Of a stretch of DNA of 64,000 nucleotides, positions 52,213-59,409 are shown piece by piece. Both the position numbers and the translations under genes were made by a program. Every line of letters starts with the position of its first letter. The first letter of the stretch is position 1. The notes under the pieces were generated by a model that made no database searches, was not told the origin of the DNA, and saw only the letters and a program-made list of their open reading frames with translations. Source of the DNA: SHVO01 sp050250575 (GTDB taxonomy: Bacteria; Pseudomonadota; Alphaproteobacteria; Rhodospirillales; Rhodospirillaceae). The stretch is from positions 1 through 64,000 of the forward strand of contig JBFWOJ010000002.1 of assembly GCA_050250575.1 (NCBI GenBank), read 5' to 3'.

Positions 52213-53340
52213 TTGCCGAACGAGGACGTAAAGATTGGTACCGTAGACGGCGACTTGGCAAGGTGGTTCGGCGACGCCGGCCGCCTCGCCGTGCAGCGCG
52301 CCGTGCATGAGTTGCGGGAGGGCCGGCCGGTACGGCTTACCGCCAAAGGCCGCGCGCTGATCGTTGCCGCTGCCGACATGCAGGGCGGCGAACGCATTGC
52401 GGCGTGGAACGTCGCGTCCGCCGGCGCCGTCGGACTCATTCTGCCCGCGCCGCGCCTGCGCCACCTCGGCATCATCATGCCGGGCCCCGCGCGGGTGCAC
52501 CTGGAAGGTCTTTCTCCCCACGACATCAATTCCGTCCTGATGGCGGTGAAACCGGACGTGCCGCTGCTTGCGCATCGCGCCGCCGACGGGCTGGAAGCAA
52601 GCGCGCTCGATCTCGTGAAGCGCGCTTATCTTTTGCCCGCGGCCGTTGTGTTGCCGACCACCGATAGCCTGGGCGAGATGATCACCGTCGACGCTTCCGC
52701 CGTGGACAGCTTCCACGACCGCGCCGCGCGCGATCTTTCGATCGCCGTGCGCACGCGCGTACCGCTTTCGGATGCGGAGCACGCGGAGTTCGTCGTGTTC
52801 CGCGGCGGCGACGGGCTGCGCGACCAAATCGCGGTCGTGATCGGCCGGCCGGATCCAGCAAAGCCCGTGCTGACGCGGCTGCACTCTGCCTGCCTGACGG
52901 GAGACCTTTTCGGCAGTTTGAAGTGCGACTGCGGCGATCAGCTGCGCCTTGCCGTGAGCGAGATCGCAGCCCACGGCTCGGGCGTATTGCTCTACCTCGA
53001 CCAAGAAGGCCGCGGGATCGGGCTCCTCAACAAGATGCGCGCCTATGGCCTCCAGGAACTCGGTCACGATACGGTCGATGCGGACGCGGTGCTCGGCTAC
53101 GGACCGGACGAACGCCGCTACGGCATTGCCGGCGCGATGCTTGCGCTGCTCGGATTCCACAAGATCACGCTGATGACCAATAATCCCGAGAAAATCAGCG
53201 CGCTGGAGGACTTCGGGGTGAATGTGGTGGGACACCAGCGTTTGATCGGCAGCGTCAATCCGCACAACCAGAACTACCTCAGCACCAAGGCCGTGCGCGC
53301 GGGCCACTTGCTCGGCGAAATCGCGCGCTTGCGCAAATAA
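52213..53340 (+). CDS. GTP cyclohydrolase II-like protein with degenerate N-terminal RibB-like domain
   Basis: 375 residues from a TTG at 52213 with TGAGG upstream; TTG at 52198 is the alternative and no ATG fits. The C-terminal 180 or so residues are RibA: Zn cysteines in HSACLTGD and LKCDCGDQL, and the catalytic GPDERRYG and TNNPEKISAL. The usual RQEGR reads DQEGRGIGL. The N-terminal 175 residues follow the RibB pattern (REGRPVRL, AAADMQGGERIA, RLRHLGI) but lack the acidic DDEDRENE catalytic motif. It would turn GTP into a diamino-ribosylaminopyrimidinone phosphate. It ends four bases from the convergent S41 gene. Confidence 0.88.
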   Translation: MPNEDVKIGTVDGDLARWFGDAGRLAVQRAVHELREGRPVRLTAKGRALIVAAADMQGGERIAAWNVASAGAVGLILPAPRLRHLGIIMPGPARVHLEGLSPHDINSVLMAVKPDVPLLAHRAADGLEASALDLVKRAYLLPAAVVLPTTDSLGEMITVDASAVDSFHDRAARDLSIAVRTRVPLSDAEHAEFVVFRGGDGLRDQIAVVIGRPDPAKPVLTRLHSACLTGDLFGSLKCDCGDQLRLAVSEIAAHGSGVLLYLDQEGRGIGLLNKMRAYGLQELGHDTVDADAVLGYGPDERRYGIAGAMLALLGFHKITLMTNNPEKISALEDFGVNVVGHQRLIGSVNPHNQNYLSTKAVRAGHLLGEIARLRK

Positions 53341-53343
53341 CGG

Positions 53344-54801
53344 TTACTCGGCGAGCGACGCGAGCGCGGCCGTGACTTTGGACCAGCGCACGTCGTCGTC
53401 GTCGCCGTCTTGCCAGCCGGCCGCAATGCGCGGCGCAATGCCCGCCATCTCGTTGGTGCCGTCGCGCCGTAAGCGCTGACAGTCGGGCATATCGACCTTG
53501 AGGCCGCTTTGCGTGAGAAGCACGCCGGCGCCGCCGCCGGTGTAGCCGCAGCCGAGGCCGAAGCTGCGCTCACCGACGAGCACGGCCGCGTCATTATCTG
53601 CGAGAATGGCGGCGAAATATTCGGCCGCGGAAGCGGTGTGCCGATCGATGAGGACCGCGACGCGGCCAGCAAAAACGCTCTCCGCGTAGTCGTAGCCAAG
53701 ACCGTGAAAGAGCGCGTCGGCGGCTGTTGCGCGCGCGAGACTGCCTTTCGGAAGCGGCCCCATCAGTCCGCACGCCGTATATCCGGCATCGTCCACCAGA
53801 TTGGAACAGGCCGGCCGCTGCCCCTGGATCCACAGGGTATCGAGCGCGCAGCTTGCGCTGGCGCGGTCGGCCAAGTCCTGGGCGCGGCGCCGGGCGACTT
53901 GCAGCAGCGCGACATCGCCTGAATTTTGAGACGCGCGCAAATCTCGATCGATCTTTTCAACGATCGCGGAAAATGTCTTCAGCCAATGCGGCCCTTTGAT
54001 AAACGAGACGTATGCGCACGCGAGTTGCTTATTGGCAATGATTCTTGCCGCAGGTTCGACCCAGTCGGTGCCGCCGCCGTTACTTGTCACGTCAATGACA
54101 AGCAGCGCGACGCCCGCCTGACCGAAGGCACGCACTTGCGCGGTGAGCTCGGACAAAAGTTGATTCGGAACCACGGTCTGAACGAAGGTTTCCGTGCAGG
54201 CACGATCGCATCGACGCGGACCGATATGCGCGCGCCAGGCGCGTTCGCACGCCGGCCTGTAACGTTTCTGATCGAAGATGGGTATTCGCAGGATCGCCGC
54301 CGCCCTCGATCCCAGTTGGAAGGTCGCGGACGGAAATGAATTCTCCGCCGGCGCGGTGCTCGCAAGCCCGAAAGCCAGTTCCTCCTCCTCCGCGCGGAAG
54401 CCGAGGGCGGCGCAAGCCTTTTCAGCCGAGGTATTGGCTGACATCTCCTCGGCCTGCCCGGTGAAGAGGTTCTCCAGACTGCGCGACAGGGGCGTGCGCG
54501 CAATGCGGAAATGCGCGTCCTGAAAGGCCGAGATAAACGACGCGATCGCTGCGCGCGCCGCGCGGTCGGTCCGGGCCGCCGCGAGTTCTTCGAGGGTCGC
54601 GCGATGGAGCGCCGCGGGGTCGAGTCCGCGCTCGTCGATGACCCATAGCAGGTTGGCATAATTGCGCGAGGCATGGGTACGAAGTTGTTCGTAATCGGCG
54701 AGCCAGGCCGCACGATCGAATTTGAGGCGCTCCCAGATAAGAAAACCGGCCGCGACGGCGAGGATTGCAGGAAGGACGAGAACGGCTTTACGAGCGCGCA
54801 T
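53344..54801 (-). CDS. S41 family (C-terminal-processing-type) peptidase, no PDZ domain
   Basis: 485 residues from the ATG at 54801 with GAGGAGGGA upstream; the frame runs on to 55308 but only as shadow of the creatininase gene. An N-terminal signal anchor (VLVLPAILAVAAGFLIW) puts the rest in the periplasm. The S41 core has VIDVTSNGGGTDWVEPA and the catalytic Ser in DRHTASAAEYFAAIL (about residue 390). About eight Cys, several paired (CERAW, RRCDRACTE), suggest disulfides. No PDZ domain is seen, unlike classical tail-specific proteases. It lies 16 bases after the creatininase gene. Confidence 0.8.
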   Translation of the reverse strand: MRARKAVLVLPAILAVAAGFLIWERLKFDRAAWLADYEQLRTHASRNYANLLWVIDERGLDPAALHRATLEELAAARTDRAARAAIASFISAFQDAHFRIARTPLSRSLENLFTGQAEEMSANTSAEKACAALGFRAEEEELAFGLASTAPAENSFPSATFQLGSRAAAILRIPIFDQKRYRPACERAWRAHIGPRRCDRACTETFVQTVVPNQLLSELTAQVRAFGQAGVALLVIDVTSNGGGTDWVEPAARIIANKQLACAYVSFIKGPHWLKTFSAIVEKIDRDLRASQNSGDVALLQVARRRAQDLADRASASCALDTLWIQGQRPACSNLVDDAGYTACGLMGPLPKGSLARATAADALFHGLGYDYAESVFAGRVAVLIDRHTASAAEYFAAILADNDAAVLVGERSFGLGCGYTGGGAGVLLTQSGLKVDMPDCQRLRRDGTNEMAGIAPRIAAGWQDGDDDDVRWSKVTAALASLAE

Positions 54802-54817
54802 CCGTTCCCTCCTCTCT

Positions 54818-55567
54818 TTATCCCGCCCACCTGGCGGCGGCGATTTCGTCGAGGAGCTTGGCAAGAGATGCGGCGGCGTGATCCACGAGCGCCTTGCCGA
54901 TCTCGGCCGTCGCCAGATCCGGACGGCCGATCCAGCCGCCTTCGGCGAGGTCTCCACTCTTCCAACCCCAGGCGATCGGCCCGCTCGGGAACAGGCTGGG
55001 CGTCGGCGCGAGGGCTTCGTTGGCCTTTGCAGCGTCTTTTCGCACGAGGTGCGGTGCAAGATGCAGCAGCACTGAGGTCTCGACCCATCCGCCGTGGACA
55101 TCGCGCAGCAGCGGGGCGGGTTGGCTGAAGCCCGCCGGCAATCCGAAGTCCAGCCAATGGGCGGTGGCGGCAAGCGTGCCGAAATGGGTGCGAAGCTTGA
55201 GAGCGGCGATAGAGGCGAGCGCGATATTGCCGCCGTGGCCGTTGAACAGCACGACGCGGGTGAGGCCGGCACGGGAAAGGCCCTCCCCCAGATTGACGAT
55301 GGCCGCAATCATCTGCTCGGGTTCGCAGCTGACCGTGCCCGCGTGGTCGGCGTGTTCCGCCGACGCGCCCAGCCACAATGTCGGGACGCAGACGGCGCGT
55401 GCGGCGCACTGCTCGCCGGCGCGAGCGAGAATGCCCTCAACGATCAATCCATCGGTAGCCAGTGGGAGGTGAGGCCCGTGAGTCTCGACCGAGGCCAGGG
55501 GAATCACCGCAACGCCGTCGCTCAACGGAAGATCGGCCTGCGTCAGGTGTGCGAACGGCTGCAACAT
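54818..55567 (-). CDS. Creatininase family amidohydrolase
   Basis: 249 residues from the ATG at 55567, three bases after the sulfatase-like gene's stop; an ORF start at 55630 has no support. The metal-ligand pattern is clear: ETHGPHLPLATD (Glu, His, Asp), FNGHGGN (His) and HGGWVETS (Glu), ligands for two divalent metals. The family includes creatininase, the FAPy-nucleotide deformylase of archaeal riboflavin synthesis (ArfB) and mycofactocin MftE. Next to GTP-cyclohydrolase-II-like and RibD-like genes a deformylase or deamidase role on a pyrimidine intermediate is plausible; this is inference. Confidence 0.88.
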   Translation of the reverse strand: MLQPFAHLTQADLPLSDGVAVIPLASVETHGPHLPLATDGLIVEGILARAGEQCAARAVCVPTLWLGASAEHADHAGTVSCEPEQMIAAIVNLGEGLSRAGLTRVVLFNGHGGNIALASIAALKLRTHFGTLAATAHWLDFGLPAGFSQPAPLLRDVHGGWVETSVLLHLAPHLVRKDAAKANEALAPTPSLFPSGPIAWGWKSGDLAEGGWIGRPDLATAEIGKALVDHAAASLAKLLDEIAAARWAG

Positions 55568-55569
55568 AC

Positions 55570-57144
55570 TTAGGGCGGGGGCTCCGAAAAGGCCTTTAGA
55601 ATATGCCCTCGCATGGCATCCATTTTCCACACCGGACTTTGTGGACCGGGGATGAGGCCGTCAGCCCAGCCTTCAAAGGACGCCAGCAATGCCGCGTCGC
55701 GCGAAAGGACATGGACCGGCACTTCATAGGATGCCGACGTTCCCGCCACCAACGGGATCGGCTGGTGATCGCCAAGGATGATGATCAGCGCGGGGTCTTT
55801 CACCTGGGTTTCCGCGTAGGAAAATACGGTTCTGATCGCATATGAGACCGCCTTCTCATACTGATCGCGCATCTTTTCCGGCGCGAGCCAATCCACATCC
55901 ACATCTTCGCCTTCGCGTGCGGTCGCGAAAACCGCCCCGTCGCCTACCTTCTCCCACGGAACGAAGTGCGGGCGGGGGGTCCAGGGAAGGTGACTTGAAT
56001 TCAACGCCATCTCGAGCATGACCGGCTTGCGGCCTGCCGCGGTCATTTCACGCTTGTGGAAGGCCGACAGGACATATTGATCGGGCATCGTGATGTAGCC
56101 GAAGCGCGGGCCGGCGTAGCCGAGATTGTTCGCCGTGTAGATCGCGTCGTAGCCGAAGAACTGGCCCTCCGGCCAAGGCCGCGTGAAAAGCGGCATCACC
56201 GCGACTGTCCGCCATCCGGCGCGGGCGAAATCGTGGATGAGGGTCTTATGCTCGCTGACGAAGAGGGCGTTGTAGCGCTGATGGTCCTCGATCCAGAGGC
56301 CGGCGACAAACGTCCCGTGTGCGAGCCAGCTCGCGCCGCCGAAGGTGGGCGAGAGGAGCCAGGAGCTGCGCATCGCGTAGCCGGCGGCGCGAAGCGCCTG
56401 CTCCGATTGCATCAGTTGATGCACAGGCGGACCGGCAGGGTCATCGAGAGCCGTACGACCGTAGGCCTCGACGAAGATCAGGAGCACGTCGTGCCCTTTC
56501 AGCTTCGTGAGGAGGCGTTCGCCAGGGATGTCACGGAAGGGATCGGCCGCGACGTCGCGCTGGAATTGCGCGCGGGCGGCCAGGCTACGACCGACATTGA
56601 ACACTTGGGTTTGGACGAAAGTTCCGGCTTCGATGACCGACCGCTCATGCCAGGGCGTTGCGCGCAAGGCGAGCGTGACCACGAGCAACACAGCGCCGAG
56701 GCCAAGGAGCACTGGACGAAGGTCTGGCGCGGATAGGCGGCGCGCAATCCATATAAAGAGAGCCGCAACGGCGCCGACGAGGGCGAATGTCCCGAGCACG
56801 GCGAGCGCGACCAGCAGCACACTGGTTTTCGCGAGGGTTTCGATGGCGATGGGGACGAGGGACGGGTCGACCACGGGATTGAAGGGCCGCGCGAACATCA
56901 GGAAAGCGATGAAGTTCGCCAGCTTGATCACCATGAAGACGGTGAGGATGACGACGATGAGGCCGCGCACGAGCTTCCCCCGCGCGGCGGCGAGCAGGAG
57001 AATGAGAACCGGAAGTTCGAGCGCGAGATAGAGGAACGCGCTGGGGCGGATATTTTCGGGATAGGTCGGAACGAGCAGAACGCCGTGCAAGATGAGGATT
57101 GCACAGAGTGCCGCTGCGATTCCTTGCCGGGATACGAAGTTCAT
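55570..57144 (-). CDS. Sulfatase / LTA-synthase-like membrane protein
   Basis: 524 residues. Five N-terminal membrane helices occupy about residues 8-165 (VLLVPTYPENIRP after TM1, LPVLILLLAAA, IVVILTVFMVIKLAN and more). The periplasmic alkaline-phosphatase-like domain starts at VLLIFVEAYGRTALDD, with SPTFGGASWLAHG at the nucleophile loop, LEMALNSSHLPW and the metal-binding ILGDHQPIP. This layout matches phosphoglycerol/phosphoethanolamine transferases. It overlaps the CDP-alcohol phosphatidyltransferase gene by four bases, which supports joint work on a lipid or glycan headgroup. Substrate unknown. Confidence 0.88.
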   Translation of the reverse strand: MNFVSRQGIAAALCAILILHGVLLVPTYPENIRPSAFLYLALELPVLILLLAAARGKLVRGLIVVILTVFMVIKLANFIAFLMFARPFNPVVDPSLVPIAIETLAKTSVLLVALAVLGTFALVGAVAALFIWIARRLSAPDLRPVLLGLGAVLLVVTLALRATPWHERSVIEAGTFVQTQVFNVGRSLAARAQFQRDVAADPFRDIPGERLLTKLKGHDVLLIFVEAYGRTALDDPAGPPVHQLMQSEQALRAAGYAMRSSWLLSPTFGGASWLAHGTFVAGLWIEDHQRYNALFVSEHKTLIHDFARAGWRTVAVMPLFTRPWPEGQFFGYDAIYTANNLGYAGPRFGYITMPDQYVLSAFHKREMTAAGRKPVMLEMALNSSHLPWTPRPHFVPWEKVGDGAVFATAREGEDVDVDWLAPEKMRDQYEKAVSYAIRTVFSYAETQVKDPALIIILGDHQPIPLVAGTSASYEVPVHVLSRDAALLASFEGWADGLIPGPQSPVWKMDAMRGHILKAFSEPPP

Positions 57145-57950
57145 GATGCTCGCTTTGCCCGCGCATCCTCAATCGCGAGCCAAATGACGTCGACGGCGAA
57201 AGAGTAGATCAAAAGGAGAAGGGCGATGGCCGCGGCTCTCGTACTGAGAGGCGGAACGATGATGGGCGCGAGCAGCGCCGCCAGCGTGCCGCCCTGCACG
57301 GCGGCGGTCAATTTCCGGCGGAATGAAGGGGGCAGCGGCCGTTGAAGCGGCGGCCAAAAGACGCCGGCAACCTCGTAGGCATAGCGCAATGCACCCCCGA
57401 TCAGGACCCACAAGCCCGCCTTCTCCAGCGCGAGGGCGATGAGACAGAGGAGCAGAATCTGCAATGCGTCGATTTCCATGTCGAAGCGCGCGCCGAAGTC
57501 CGAGGCTAGATTTTCGCGGCGCGCGGCATAGCCGTCGAGCCCGTCGAGGACGAGTGTCGTCACCGCGAGACTGAAGAAACCCCAGGCCAGTCCGTTGTCG
57601 ATCACGCGCTCGTGGAAAGCCATCTCGAAAGCAAGACCCGCCATCGATGACGCAATGAGCAGACGTACCAAGGTCAGAATGTTGGCGGTGCCGAACCGTG
57701 CAAAGGGATGATGCCGGGCAATGCGCGAGACCGCAAAAACTCCCACCATCAAGTACGTCGCCAGCGCCGCAACGGAAAATCCCGCGCTGAAGCCGGCATG
57801 GGCGGCCAGGGCGAAAGTGCCGGCACCCAGCACCGCTCCGCCGCAAGCGACATAGAGGCCGGCCCGCCGGGTCAGTTCCGCGGAAGCGCTGTGCGGTGGG
57901 TTATTCATTGCTGGGTGGGCAAAACGCGCGGTGAAGCTCGAAAAAGGCAT
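57141..57950 (-). CDS. CDP-alcohol phosphatidyltransferase family membrane protein
   Basis: 269 residues (or 255 from the ATG at 57908). The signature D-G-x2-A-R-x8-G-x3-D-x3-D is complete in DGYAARRENLASDFGARFD followed by MEID, giving the four metal-binding Asp. About seven membrane helices. These enzymes swap CMP of a CDP-alcohol (CDP-diacylglycerol or similar) for another alcohol to make a phosphodiester. It is the first gene of the minus-strand four-gene run ending with the S41 protease. Confidence 0.9.
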   Translation of the reverse strand: MPFSSFTARFAHPAMNNPPHSASAELTRRAGLYVACGGAVLGAGTFALAAHAGFSAGFSVAALATYLMVGVFAVSRIARHHPFARFGTANILTLVRLLIASSMAGLAFEMAFHERVIDNGLAWGFFSLAVTTLVLDGLDGYAARRENLASDFGARFDMEIDALQILLLCLIALALEKAGLWVLIGGALRYAYEVAGVFWPPLQRPLPPSFRRKLTAAVQGGTLAALLAPIIVPPLSTRAAAIALLLLIYSFAVDVIWLAIEDARAKRAS

Positions 57951-58038
57951 GGATTACAATACAGTCACCGTTTCCACGGATGAATGACATAATTCCGGGG
58001 TCTATATTGAGCCGGTCCTTCCCAGGCTTTCGAAGCTC

Positions 58039-59409
58039 ATGCCCGCTGAAAACGTCTCGAGACCGAAATTCGCTTTCCTGGCGCGCTCGCGCCGGAGGGT
58101 CATTGCCGCGGCCGTCGCCGCCGTCGCGGTGATCGGCGGCGCGACATGGTTCTTTGTCGGCCAGGAGAATGCGGAAGGCGCGTTCATCACCCAGGAAGTG
58201 ATGGTCGGCGATGTCGAAGACACGGTCACCGCGATGGGCACCCTGCAGCCGCTGCAGTTCGTGGATGTGGGCACGCAGGTGTCCGGCCAGCTGCGCAAGA
58301 TCCACGTCACCTACGGTCAAGAGGTCAAGCAGGGCGACCTTCTCGCGGAGCTCGACCCGACGCTCCTCGAATCCCGCAAGACTGCGACGGAAGCGCAGCT
58401 TCAAAATTATCAGGCGCAGCTCACCCAGCGTCAGGCGGAACGCACGCTCGCCCAGCAGCAGTTCGAACGGCAGAAAGAGCTGCTGGCCGCCAACGCCACC
58501 AGCCAGGATGCGTTCGACGCCGCCGAATCGCGCATGAAAGTCGCCACTGCGCAGATCGCCGCCTTGCAGGCGCAGATCCGCCAGTCGGAAGCGACGCTCA
58601 AGGGGGACACGGCCAATCTTTCCTACACAAGGATTTTCGCGCCGATGGATGGAACGGTGGTCAACCTGATCGCCAAGCAAGGGCAGACCTTGAATGCGAA
58701 TCAGACGGCGCCGCTTATCCTGCGGATCGCGGACCTCGACACCATGACAGTCTACGCACAGGTATCGGAGGCCGACGTGCCGAAGCTGAAGGTCGGCATG
58801 CGGGCGTACTTCACGACCCTTGGTACGTCGAGCAAGCGCCGGTACGGCACACTTCGCCAGATCGTGCCGACGCCCGAAGTCGTGAACAATGTCGTTCTCT
58901 ATAACTGCCTGTTCGACGTCGAGAACCCGGAGAAGGACCTGCTGCCGCAGATGAGCGCGCAGGTCTATTTCATCGTCGCTGAAGCGCACGACGTGCCGAT
59001 CGTCTCCGTTTCCGCCCTGCGGCCTGCTAGCCGGCCGCAAGGCCCGCCGTCGGCCGACGCGTCCGGCAACGGCGCCGCGCCTCCCGCGCCGGGCGCAGCT
59101 CCCGACGCGAACGGCGGGCCGCCGGCCGGTCAGCAGCGCCGGCGCATGCGTGGCCCTGGCGGGCGCGACGGTCCAGCCGGGAACCCCAGCGAAGGCCTGC
59201 ACTTTACCGTCACTGTCCTGGAAGACGGCGAACGCGTCCAAAAACCGGTCGTCGTCGGCGCCATGAACCGTCTGGTGGCCGAAATCAAATCCGGAGTGAA
59301 GCCGGGCGATGTCGTGGTGATGGAAGCGCCCGAAGGGGGCCGCCAGCAAGAGCCGCAGCGGCCGGGCGGATTCCCGTTCGGCGGCGGCGGGGTCGTGCGC
59401 TTCAGATGA
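58039..59409 (+). CDS. macA: MacA-like periplasmic adaptor (HlyD/RND family)
   Basis: 456 residues. An N-terminal membrane anchor (VIAAAVAAVAVIGGATWFFV, about residues 20-40) is followed by lipoyl and coiled-coil hairpin (FVDVGTQVSGQLRKIHVTYG, TQRQAERTLAQQQFERQKEL), beta-barrel and membrane-proximal domains. A low-complexity Pro/Gly/Arg-rich insert lies at about 330-384. The stop overlaps the macB start (ATGA). MacA links the inner-membrane ABC transporter to an outer-membrane channel. It has its own promoter region divergent from the CDP-alcohol gene. Confidence 0.93.
   Translation: MPAENVSRPKFAFLARSRRRVIAAAVAAVAVIGGATWFFVGQENAEGAFITQEVMVGDVEDTVTAMGTLQPLQFVDVGTQVSGQLRKIHVTYGQEVKQGDLLAELDPTLLESRKTATEAQLQNYQAQLTQRQAERTLAQQQFERQKELLAANATSQDAFDAAESRMKVATAQIAALQAQIRQSEATLKGDTANLSYTRIFAPMDGTVVNLIAKQGQTLNANQTAPLILRIADLDTMTVYAQVSEADVPKLKVGMRAYFTTLGTSSKRRYGTLRQIVPTPEVVNNVVLYNCLFDVENPEKDLLPQMSAQVYFIVAEAHDVPIVSVSALRPASRPQGPPSADASGNGAAPPAPGAAPDANGGPPAGQQRRRMRGPGGRDGPAGNPSEGLHFTVTVLEDGERVQKPVVVGAMNRLVAEIKSGVKPGDVVVMEAPEGGRQQEPQRPGGFPFGGGGVVRFR

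Noticed and set aside
54802..55308. N-terminal extension of the S41 protease gene
   Set aside because: Overlaps the creatininase gene out of frame; the ATG at 54801 has a strong ribosome-binding site and signal anchor.
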